A stretch of 23,939 bases of DNA. Source: SURF-25 sp040754255. Lineage in GTDB: Bacteria > Omnitrophota > Gorgyraeia > Gygaellales > Profunditerraquicolaceae. Shown piece by piece: positions 1 to 6,005 of this stretch. The translations under genes were made by a program, and so were the position numbers. The stretch is from contig JBFMDA010000022.1 of NCBI GenBank assembly GCA_040754255.1, positions 1 to 23,939 on the forward strand, written 5' to 3'. The notes beneath the pieces were generated by a model. It saw nothing but the letters and a program-made list of their open reading frames with translations, searched no databases and had not been told where the DNA came from. How positions within the stretch are numbered: position 1 is the first letter of the stretch; every line of letters begins with the position of its first letter.

Positions 1-187
1 CCAGGTTTTTTTCCTTAAGAAAGGCGAGGTATTTTCTCAAAACCAGGTAATCGGTGTTTTCGACGGCAGATGCACCCAGGAATTTCTGAAAGTCGCTTAG
101 GTCCAGTTTGTAATTAAGGATGGTATAACCGGAATAATTCCTCTCGATCTGGAGGTAGCGGATAAATTTCTCGATATAGCGCTCCAT
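1..187 (-). CDS. Tyrosine recombinase XerC/XerD-type, N-terminal fragment (cut by window edge)
   Basis: The minus strand from an ATG at 187-185 reads MERYIEKFIRYLQIERNYSG and continues open to base 1, about 62 residues. The pattern of an amphipathic first helix, then an ERNYSGYTI segment, then a helix ending in DLSDFQKFL, is the SAM-like core-binding N-terminal domain of XerC/XerD/phage-type integrases. This domain contacts DNA. The catalytic R..H-x-x-R..Y domain would lie outside the window. The start is 5 nt after the topA stop, so the gene is probably co-transcribed with topA. I see no good Shine-Dalgarno in the topA end. The order dprA-topA-xer is also found in Firmicutes and fits a resolvase for chromosome dimers. 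XerC cannot be told from XerD or another integrase with this little sequence. Confidence 0.8.
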   Translation of the reverse strand, partial: MERYIEKFIRYLQIERNYSGYTILNYKLDLSDFQKFLGASAVENTDYLVLRKYLAFLKEKNL

Positions 188-192
188 AGGGA

Positions 193-2166
193 TTATGTTT
201 TGCTTTCCGGCAGAAACTTTGAGACAAACGTGCACTTCGGGTAATTCGAGCACCCGTAAAAAAACCCTCTCTTTGACCGGCGCTGGATGAGTTCTCCGCC
301 GCAATCAGGCTCAGGGCATTTCACTCCGGAGGTAATGGATTTGGAATATTTACATTCGGGATAGGCGGAGCAGCTCAAGAATTTCCCCTTCCTCCCCCAT
401 TTTATTACCATAGGGCGGCCGCACAACTCGCAGACCTCGTCGGTCTTTACTACTTCTTTCTTGATGTGCGTTGAGGCAAAATCGAGGCTTGCCTTAAAGG
501 GGTGGTAAAAATCCTCTAGTACCTTAGATTTGTCAATCTTGCCTTCTTCGACCTCATCAAGCTCTTCTTCCATAGCCGCGGTGAATTTGACGTCCATGAC
601 ACCCGGAAAATGCGCAACGAGCAATTCGCATACCTTGCCCCCCAATTCGGTAGGGTAAAAATACCCTTTTTCCCTGCGGGCATAATTGCGTTGTAAAAGC
701 GTCGAGATAATCGGCGCATAGGTAGAAGGCCTGCCTATGCCCTCTTCTTCCAGGATTTTGACCAACGAGCTGTCGGAGAACCTCGGCGGAGGCTTGGTAA
801 AATGCTGGGAAGGCGCTATGTCTTGCACGCGTAGGCTTTCTTTTTCTTGCAGGGGGGGGATAACGTTTTTCTCTTTATCCTCGTCATTAGTGTGATTATA
901 AATTGCCAAAAAACCGTCAAAAAATACGGTGCTGCCTGATGCCACAAAGGTATATTGCCCTGCCTCAATAGTAACGGAGGTAATCGAAAAAACCGCAGGC
1001 GCCATTTGGCTTGCGAGGAATCGGTGATAGATTAATTCGTAGAGCCTGTACTGCTCATGGCTTAAGGAGGCCTTCAGGGTTTCAGGGGAACGGTCGATTA
1101 GCGTCGGCCTGATTGCCTCATGGGCCTCCTGGGCGTGTTTCTTTACTTTGAACGTATTGGGTGTTTCGGGTAAATACTGTGTACCGAAAGTCTGCGCAAC
1201 CGCCTTCCTTACCTCATTAATAGCTTCGGGCGCAACATGGGTTGAATCCGTACGCATATAGGTAATCAACCCTACGGGGCTTTCTTCGCCGATATCAATC
1301 CCCTCATACAATTGCTGTGCGATAATCATAGTCTTGGTGGCGTTAAAGCGCAATTTATTGAAAGATTCCTGCTGCAGGGTGCTGGTGATAAAAGGCGGGG
1401 CGGTATAGCGCTTTTTCTGTGTCTGCCTTACCTGCGCAACAATGAATTCCTTGCCCTTGATATCGTCTACTAAGGCCTGGGCCTCTTCTTTGTTCTTAAT
1501 TTCTGCTTTTTTTTCGCCCGCCCTTTCCAGCTTCGCCGTAAACACAGCCTCGCCCCCGGCGGCATCCTGCTTCGCAAGCACAGCCTCGATTTCCCAATAT
1601 TCCTGCGGAATGAAATCATTAATCTGTTTTTCTCTTTCGATAATAAGCCTCAAAGCAACCGACTGCACCCTTCCCGCACTTAAGCCCCGGACGACCTTTT
1701 TCCAGAGCAGGGGGCTTAAGAAATAACCCACGATCCTGTCAAGGATCCTGCGGCCCGCCTGTGCCTCTATCATCTTCAAATCGAAATCACGGGGATGCTT
1801 GAACGCATCTTTGACTGCCTGAGGAGTAATTTCGTGAAAAACTACACGCAGCACTTTTTTGTCCTTGAATACCTTGTTTTTGATTTGCCATCCTATTGCT
1901 TCACCTTCCCGATCAGGATCGGTTGCCACATAAATTGTGTCTTTTTCTTTCGATTCCTTCTTCAAAGAAGCCAGGATACGCTTGCGTTGAGGCATGATCA
2001 CGTAATGGGGCTCGAAGTTTTTCTCGATATCAACGCCTAATTCTTTTGCGGGAAGGTCAATGAGGTGCCCCATAGAGGAGATCACGGTAAAATTATCCCC
2101 CAGTATTTTAGTGATGGTCTTGGCCTTTGTCGGAGATTCTACGATTACCAGGTTTTTATCTTTCAT
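193..2166 (-). CDS. topA: DNA topoisomerase I (type IA)
   Basis: A 657-residue type IA topoisomerase that relaxes negative supercoils through a transient 5'-phosphotyrosine link. The TOPRIM domain shows VESPTKAKTI with Glu10 and the acidic cluster D83-P-D85-R-E87. The active-site tyrosine is Tyr303 in the segment LITYMRTDST, and the AQEAHEAIRPT motif follows at about 345-355. The C-terminus has two four-cysteine zinc modules: one begins CELCGRP and ends CSAYPEC, the other begins CPEPDCGG and ends CSNYPKC. E. coli TopA is longer, with more C-terminal modules; this length is normal for many other phyla. The ATG at 2166 has an AAGGGG Shine-Dalgarno 5 nt upstream and lies 1 nt after the dprA stop, which implies co-transcription. 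Confidence 0.97.
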   Translation of the reverse strand: MKDKNLVIVESPTKAKTITKILGDNFTVISSMGHLIDLPAKELGVDIEKNFEPHYVIMPQRKRILASLKKESKEKDTIYVATDPDREGEAIGWQIKNKVFKDKKVLRVVFHEITPQAVKDAFKHPRDFDLKMIEAQAGRRILDRIVGYFLSPLLWKKVVRGLSAGRVQSVALRLIIEREKQINDFIPQEYWEIEAVLAKQDAAGGEAVFTAKLERAGEKKAEIKNKEEAQALVDDIKGKEFIVAQVRQTQKKRYTAPPFITSTLQQESFNKLRFNATKTMIIAQQLYEGIDIGEESPVGLITYMRTDSTHVAPEAINEVRKAVAQTFGTQYLPETPNTFKVKKHAQEAHEAIRPTLIDRSPETLKASLSHEQYRLYELIYHRFLASQMAPAVFSITSVTIEAGQYTFVASGSTVFFDGFLAIYNHTNDEDKEKNVIPPLQEKESLRVQDIAPSQHFTKPPPRFSDSSLVKILEEEGIGRPSTYAPIISTLLQRNYARREKGYFYPTELGGKVCELLVAHFPGVMDVKFTAAMEEELDEVEEGKIDKSKVLEDFYHPFKASLDFASTHIKKEVVKTDEVCELCGRPMVIKWGRKGKFLSCSAYPECKYSKSITSGVKCPEPDCGGELIQRRSKRGFFYGCSNYPKCTFVSKFLPESKT

Positions 2167-2167
2167 G

Positions 2168-3271
2168 TCAACCCCTTATAAATTGTTTGCCCGGCAGCTG
2201 TTGGATTAAATTCTTGATTTCCAGCCGTGAAAGCACGCCTGCGGCCGTGGTGGTATCCATATGAGAACGCTCGATGATCTCATCTATCGCAAGCGGCGAA
2301 TCAGAAATCAGATTATACAGAAAAGATTCCTCTTTGGAAAGTGTTAGTTTTCCTTGTAGGCACGGCTTTGGCGGATTCCAAGGAGGCTGTCCGTACGCAG
2401 CAGAAGCAGCAAATGTCTCCTCTATAATATCAGTTACCGAAGTTACAAGCCTGGCGCCCTGTTTTATTAATTCGTTGGTCCCGCAAGAAAGCGCGGAATC
2501 GATTGCGCCTGGCAATGCGAACACCTCCCTGCCTTGTTCCAGCGCAAAATCCGCAGTAATCAAGGCGCCGCTATTGCGCGCTGCTTCTACCACCACTACC
2601 CCTTCTGCCAAGCCGCTGATTACGCGGTTGCGGCGGGGGAAATTTTGTTTTAACGGCAACGCCATAAGAGGGAATTCCGAAATAACCGCGCCTGCGCATG
2701 AAATCTCTTTGGCCAACTTTTCGTTTTCTACGGGATACAGGTGCGTAAACCCGCTGCCCAGCACTGCCAGGGTCCTGCCTCCCGCTTTTAATGCGCCCTT
2801 ATGGGCAAAGGTATCTATACCTCTGGCCATCCCGGAGATAACGGTTATGCCTAACCCTGCCAACTCGCCGGCTAATCTTTGTGCGGCAGCAAGGCCATAA
2901 CAAGATGCGCGGCGGCTTCCTACGATTGCGATGCTATGCATGTCGCAATCCTGAATACCGCCTTTGACGTAAAGCACTATAGGCGGATCGAAAATATTCT
3001 TGAGATTCTGGGGATAGCCATCGTCTTCATAGGTCAAAATCGAAAGGCCGTGCGTCTTGGCCAATTCTATTTCCTTAAAGACCGCTTCCTCTTTTAAAGA
3101 GGCGATTTTTGAGGCGATTGCGTGGCCTATTCCAGACGCCCTCGTGAGCACGTCCGCAGACGAACAAAAGATCTCCTGCGGGCACGCGAACACCTCAAGC
3201 AACCTCCTAAGGCGCGCAGTGCCGATAGAACCTATCAAATTCAAGCCTATAAGGGCTTCTCGCCTATTCAC
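2168..3271 (-). CDS. dprA: DNA processing protein DprA (Smf)
   Basis: DprA loads RecA onto incoming single-stranded DNA during natural transformation. The protein has an N-terminal helix-hairpin-helix-like segment (LIGLNLIGSIGTARLRRLL). The Rossmann-like core follows, with GSRRASCYG, VISGMARGIDTFAHKGAL, LAVLGSGF, YPVEN, NFPRRNRVISGL and GALITADFALEQGREVFALPG. A winged-helix tail (DEIIERSHMDTTTAAGVLSRLEI) ends the protein. The frame is open upstream to a TTG at 3307, but the sequence there is translated as AroK. The GTG at 3271, which gives MNRREALIGLNL, overlaps the aroK stop by 8 nt and fits the family N-terminus better, so I chose it (367 aa). It lacks a clear Shine-Dalgarno and probably relies on coupling to aroK. 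DprA is widespread and does not prove competence. Confidence 0.95.
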   Translation of the reverse strand: MNRREALIGLNLIGSIGTARLRRLLEVFACPQEIFCSSADVLTRASGIGHAIASKIASLKEEAVFKEIELAKTHGLSILTYEDDGYPQNLKNIFDPPIVLYVKGGIQDCDMHSIAIVGSRRASCYGLAAAQRLAGELAGLGITVISGMARGIDTFAHKGALKAGGRTLAVLGSGFTHLYPVENEKLAKEISCAGAVISEFPLMALPLKQNFPRRNRVISGLAEGVVVVEAARNSGALITADFALEQGREVFALPGAIDSALSCGTNELIKQGARLVTSVTDIIEETFAASAAYGQPPWNPPKPCLQGKLTLSKEESFLYNLISDSPLAIDEIIERSHMDTTTAAGVLSRLEIKNLIQQLPGKQFIRG

Positions 3272-3776
3272 TGTTCTGCGCAATAAATGCCCGCACTGCC
3301 TCCACAACCTCCTTTATCGATTTCTGGGAAGTATCGATAGTCATATCGGCACGGGCATAAAAAGGCGCTCGCACCTTCAATAACGATTCTATTGCTTCTT
3401 TGGGAGAAGGGACGTTAAGAAGCGGCCTGTGCGCATACACGCGGGTCCTCTCCAGGATAACATCGACTTTTGCGGTAAGGCAAATCATAAAACCGGTCTC
3501 TTTCATAATACCTATGTTTTCTTCATCCAACACGATGCCTCCCCCGCAGGAGACTACCGCGTTGCTGTGTACGCTTATTTCCTTTAACGCACGTGTTTCG
3601 ATTTTACGGAAGTAAGGCTCCCCTTTTTCTGTAAAGATGTCAACAATGGGCTGGCCTTCTTTTTCTTCAATCAAAACATCAAGGTCAATAAATCTGCTTT
3701 TTTGCTGGCGCGCAAGCTCCTGGCCCACCACACTCTTACCGGTGCCCATAAAACCGACCAGATAGGTGTTGTTCAT
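3264..3776 (-). CDS. aroK: Shikimate kinase
   Basis: This 170-residue enzyme phosphorylates shikimate at the 3-hydroxyl with ATP, the fifth step of the pathway to chorismate. The P-loop is GFMGTGKS at residues 8-15. The FIDLDVLIEE segment carries the D-x-D pair (31/33) that binds shikimate and magnesium. EPYFRKIETRAL supplies the substrate-binding arginine, VSCGGGIVL is the Walker B-like glycine triplet, and YAHRPLL is the lid arginine region. Size and motif order are typical. The 3' end overlaps dprA by 8 nt. The 5' leader is unusual. It consists of a TTAAGG-type repeat and a hairpin that run to within a few bases of the ATG, with no recognisable Shine-Dalgarno. aroC lies two genes upstream, so the two shikimate genes are probably transcribed together. 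Confidence 0.97.
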   Translation of the reverse strand: MNNTYLVGFMGTGKSVVGQELARQQKSRFIDLDVLIEEKEGQPIVDIFTEKGEPYFRKIETRALKEISVHSNAVVSCGGGIVLDEENIGIMKETGFMICLTAKVDVILERTRVYAHRPLLNVPSPKEAIESLLKVRAPFYARADMTIDTSQKSIKEVVEAVRAFIAQNSE

Positions 3777-3777
3777 A

Positions 3778-3839
3778 GGTCAAGGTCAAGGTTAAGGTTA
3801 AGGCTTAGGCTAAGGTTGAACTTAACCTCAACCTTAGCC
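3778..3839. repeat. Degenerate TTAAGG-type hexamer array with a 12-bp hairpin in the aroK leader
   Basis: The plus strand carries degenerate AAGGTT/AAGGTC units. These are followed by a perfect inverted repeat: GGCTAAGGTTGA at 3808-3819 and TCAACCTTAGCC at 3828-3839, with an 8-nt loop. The array starts 1-2 bases from the aroK ATG and occupies nearly all of the spoVG-aroK gap. The 16-mer at 3784-3799 (GGTCAAGGTTAAGGTT) recurs exactly at 9275-9290. On the minus strand no T-run follows the stem, so it does not look like an intrinsic terminator. The hairpin would form in the aroK leader RNA. Confidence 0.8.
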
Positions 3840-3854
3840 TTGGCCTCATGCTTT

Positions 3855-4112
3855 TTATGCTTCGTATGCCGACAACACTGTTTCCTGAAGGGAATTCCGG
3901 GCCTCTTTGGTCTTGGGATAAAAAGAATTGTACCATTTGCCGTCCTTGGACTTCTCCTGCGGCATGGCTACGAACAATCCTTTCTGCCCTTGTACGAGGC
4001 GCAGGCCCCGCACTATAAAATCCCCCACTGCGATATCCACGAAGGCCTTCACTTTGGAATCGCCTTCAAAACGGAACAACCGCACTACCTCAAGCTCGAT
4101 ACCTTCTGCCAT
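3855..4112 (-). CDS. spoVG: SpoVG-family nucleic-acid-binding protein
   Basis: An 85-residue protein of the SpoVG family, small regulators known to bind RNA or DNA in Firmicutes, spirochaetes and others. The match rests on the beta-strand pattern VEVVRLFRF..KVKAFVDIAVGDFIVRGLRLVQG, then the family core GLFVAMPQEK, then a C-terminal helix ending LQETVLSAYEA. An in-frame ATG exists 21 nt upstream (4133), but an AAGGAGG Shine-Dalgarno at 4121-4127 sits 8 nt before the ATG at 4112, inside the longer reading. The shorter start also matches the usual family length, so I chose it. It lies between aroC and aroK on the same strand, 46 nt after aroC. The family name does not imply sporulation here; many non-sporulating bacteria carry it. 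Confidence 0.88.
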   Translation of the reverse strand: MAEGIELEVVRLFRFEGDSKVKAFVDIAVGDFIVRGLRLVQGQKGLFVAMPQEKSKDGKWYNSFYPKTKEARNSLQETVLSAYEA

Positions 4113-4120
4113 CTCTCTCA

Positions 4121-4127
4121 CCTCCTT
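4121..4127 (-). promoter_or_regulatory. Shine-Dalgarno deciding the spoVG start
   Basis: AAGGAGG on the minus strand, 8 nt before the ATG at 4112-4110. It lies downstream of an alternative in-frame ATG at 4133, so it argues for the shorter protein. Confidence 0.8.
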
Positions 4128-4158
4128 CGCCATTAACTGACGAAGGAAGAGAGGATTT

Positions 4159-5199
4159 CTAACGGATTCTTTTTAGGTAACGGGCATAACCGGCTTTGAT
4201 ATCCGAAAGGCTATCGCCTCCAAATTTCTCTAATAATGCATCTGCCAGCACGTATGCGACAGCGGATTCTGCGACAATGCCTGCCGATTCAACGACGCAT
4301 ATATCGGAACGCTGGACACTCGCTTTTGCTGGATGCCTGCTGCGAATATTCACGGAATCAAGGGGGTTCATAAGGGTAGAGATGGGCTTCATGCAACCCC
4401 TCAATACGACATCCTCTCCGTTTGAAATACCGCCCTCAATGCCTCCGGCGTTATTAGTGTTGCGGTAAAAACCTTTGCGTTTGGAGAAATAAATCGCATC
4501 GTGGATTTCTGACCCGAACTTCTGCGCATAGCCGGACCCCAGGCCGATTTCCACTGCCTTAATACCCGGTATGGACATTACTGCGCCCGCAAGCCGGCTA
4601 TCCAAGCGCCTGTCAGGCTGCACATAGCTGCCCAACCCCGCAGGCACGCCTCTTGCAATTACCTCAAAAATCCCGCCCACGGTATCTTTATGCGCAATAG
4701 CCTGCTGTATTTTTTGTTTGATGGCTTTAGAGGTTTTACCCCCGCCTACAGACACAACGCCGCTACCCAGCGTAATGCGGAATTCGCGTAACAAGATTTT
4801 ACATAACGCGCCTATCCCCACGGTAGCCGCAGTACTGCGTGCCGAAGCGCGCTCAAGTACATCCCTGGCATCGGTAAACCCGTACTTTAATAATCCGGCT
4901 AAATCCGCGTGGCCCGGGCGAGGGCATGCTACCAATTGTAGCCTGTCAATGCTGAAATCCTTATTTTTTATTAAAAGCGCGATCGGGCTGCCTAGAGAAA
5001 TGCCTCTTCTTAACCCCGAGACCACTTCCGCTTTATCATTCTCAATCTGCATGCGCTTGCCTCGGCCAAAGCCTGCCTGCCTGCGTTTCAGTTCGGCATT
5101 AATCGCAGCGGGCTCTACCTTCAGGCCGGCCGGCATTCCCTCTAATACCGCAATCAGTCCCTTCCCATGCGATTCACCTGCAGTCAAATATCGTAACAT
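4159..5199 (-). CDS. aroC: Chorismate synthase
   Basis: This 346-residue enzyme makes chorismate from 5-enolpyruvylshikimate-3-phosphate and needs reduced FMN. It opens with the family signature LTAGESHGKGL. The other conserved blocks are RRQAGFGRGKRMQIE, CPRPGHADLAGLLKYGF..DARDVLERASARSTAA (flavin and substrate contacts), NAGGIEGGISNGEDVVLRGCMKPI, and SRHPAKASVQRSDICVVESAGIVAE near the end. The length is slightly below the common 350-390 but no block is missing. The ATG at 5199 is preceded by AGGAGG five bases upstream, a strong ribosome site. The gene lies downstream of a REP-like palindrome and upstream of spoVG and aroK, so it probably heads the aroC-spoVG-aroK-dprA-topA-xer run. Confidence 0.97.
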   Translation of the reverse strand: MLRYLTAGESHGKGLIAVLEGMPAGLKVEPAAINAELKRRQAGFGRGKRMQIENDKAEVVSGLRRGISLGSPIALLIKNKDFSIDRLQLVACPRPGHADLAGLLKYGFTDARDVLERASARSTAATVGIGALCKILLREFRITLGSGVVSVGGGKTSKAIKQKIQQAIAHKDTVGGIFEVIARGVPAGLGSYVQPDRRLDSRLAGAVMSIPGIKAVEIGLGSGYAQKFGSEIHDAIYFSKRKGFYRNTNNAGGIEGGISNGEDVVLRGCMKPISTLMNPLDSVNIRSRHPAKASVQRSDICVVESAGIVAESAVAYVLADALLEKFGGDSLSDIKAGYARYLKRIR

Positions 5200-5210
5200 C
5201 CTTACCTCCT

Positions 5211-5304
5211 AGGGACGGTTCTTACCTTATAATAGAAGTGTCCCTTTTTTTTAACTTTTTTAATGTAGAGGGGACAGTTTAGCTTCAAGCTAAGAACCGT
5301 CCCT
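5211..5304. repeat. REP-like palindromic element with AGGGACGGTTCTTA ends
   Basis: AGGGACGGTTCTTA at 5211-5224 is the perfect inverse of TAAGAACCGTCCCT at 5291-5304 (14 of 14). Inside, 5270-5304 folds alone as an imperfect hairpin: GGGGAC-A-GTT-TAGCTT against AAGCTA-AGAAC-C-GTCCCT. A run of eight T's follows GTCCC at 5240-5245. The GGGACGGTTCT ends resemble REP/IS200-type palindromes scattered through many bacterial genomes, an analogy from memory and not a database match. The right arm supplies the last codons and the stop of the thermonuclease gene, and the left arm abuts the aroC ribosome site. Confidence 0.8.
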
Positions 5305-5925
5305 CCAGAGACCGCGGTTATTGTCCCTGGCCTGTCTGTATAACTCTAAGAATAAATCCGCATATTTTACATTCGGCGGATACGTCATAAGGTCGGCGTA
5401 TCCGGATGCGACGATGCTGGCATTCACAAAAATCGAGGTTCCGTAATCATGCGTATAATAAATCCCTTCTTGCGGCTTAAGATCCCCGGCTAACCCTAAA
5501 TCTATGTAGACGTATGCAAGCAGGCGGCCGTAGCGGTCTTTTTTCTCAGCGTCAAATTCAAGCCTGACCCTTTTACCCTCAACCAATTGCCTCGTAAAGG
5601 CATACGCCCTTCTGCCCATTGCTTTAATGGTTTCGGTGTCCTGCGTTGACCTGCGGCTGTCGCGGTATAATTTCTGCGAATCGTGCATCTCGGGGGTATC
5701 AATGCCGATAAGGCGCACCCGTTTCCCATTCTCAAGGTGCAATGTATCCCCGTCAATAACCCTTGTTACCAAGACGCTTGAATAGGCTTGCTTTTTGCCG
5801 GTCTCGGAAGGGGCAATTGGGCTGCTTTCGGCTACAATCCCTTTCGACGCATAGCGGCTAAACGCTATTGCCGCAACAAGGCAGACTACAGCTATAAACC
5901 CGATGGCCTTTATGATATCTCTCAT
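5290..5925 (-). CDS. Membrane-anchored or secreted thermonuclease (Staphylococcal nuclease fold)
   Basis: A 211-residue protein with an N-terminal hydrophobic segment (IGFIAVVCLVAAIAF, about residues 7-22) that acts as a signal peptide or anchor. A low-complexity linker follows, then an SNase-like OB-fold domain. The catalytic pattern is visible: VIDGDTLHL (calcium aspartate), RVRLIGIDTPE (catalytic Arg, Asp and Glu), and KDRYGRLLAYVY (second arginine). It should cleave DNA or RNA outside the cytoplasm. The frame is open to an upstream ATG at 5982, but GGAGG at 5931-5935 lies 5 nt before the ATG at 5925, which begins directly with the signal segment. The last four residues (RDGS) and the TAG stop fall inside the REP-like palindrome arm. 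The gene is divergent from the helicase gene. Confidence 0.9.
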   Translation of the reverse strand: MRDIIKAIGFIAVVCLVAAIAFSRYASKGIVAESSPIAPSETGKKQAYSSVLVTRVIDGDTLHLENGKRVRLIGIDTPEMHDSQKLYRDSRRSTQDTETIKAMGRRAYAFTRQLVEGKRVRLEFDAEKKDRYGRLLAYVYIDLGLAGDLKPQEGIYYTHDYGTSIFVNASIVASGYADLMTYPPNVKYADLFLELYRQARDNNRGLWRDGS

Positions 5926-5930
5926 TGCTT

Positions 5931-5935
5931 CCTCC
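5931..5935 (-). promoter_or_regulatory. Shine-Dalgarno deciding the thermonuclease start
   Basis: GGAGG on the minus strand, five bases before the ATG at 5925-5923. The longer reading from 5982 would place this site inside the coding region and add a non-family N-terminus in front of the signal segment. Confidence 0.75.
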
Positions 5936-5953
5936 GATGCGGGGGTTTTTTTT

Positions 5954-5982
5954 ATTGTACTATTTAATAATAGATAAAGCAA
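5954..5982 (-). promoter_or_regulatory. Candidate sigma-70 promoter for the thermonuclease gene
   Basis: On the minus strand, TTGCTT at 5982-5977 (-35) and TACAAT at 5959-5954 (-10) are separated by exactly 17 nt. The -10 matches consensus in five of six positions, the -35 in three. It gives a leader of roughly 20 nt containing the GGAGG site. It overlaps the oppositely oriented helicase promoter. Confidence 0.5.
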
Positions 5983-5999
5983 TAGTTTTACATTATAAT
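5971..5999 (+). promoter_or_regulatory. Candidate promoter for the helicase gene, probably giving a leaderless mRNA
   Basis: A consensus -10 TATAAT lies at 5994-5999, with TAGATA (four of six) at 5971-5976 after a 17-nt spacer. Only 6 nt separate the -10 from the ATG at 6006, so transcription would start at or within a base or two of the start codon. No Shine-Dalgarno is visible in front of that ATG. Confidence 0.5.
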
Positions 6000-6005
6000 G
6001 GATGC

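Noticed and set aside
2274..2900. 208-codon plus-strand frame opposite dprA
   Set aside because: Antisense to conserved DprA coding sequence, with no recognisable domain or ribosome site.
3808..3839. Terminator between spoVG and aroK
   Set aside because: The 12-bp stem is not followed by a T-run on the minus strand, so it is recorded as a leader hairpin only.
5211..5253. Plus-strand intrinsic terminator (AGGGAC to GTCCC then T-run)
   Set aside because: The stem is only 6 bp with a long loop, and no plus-strand gene feeds into it; it is better explained as part of the palindromic element.
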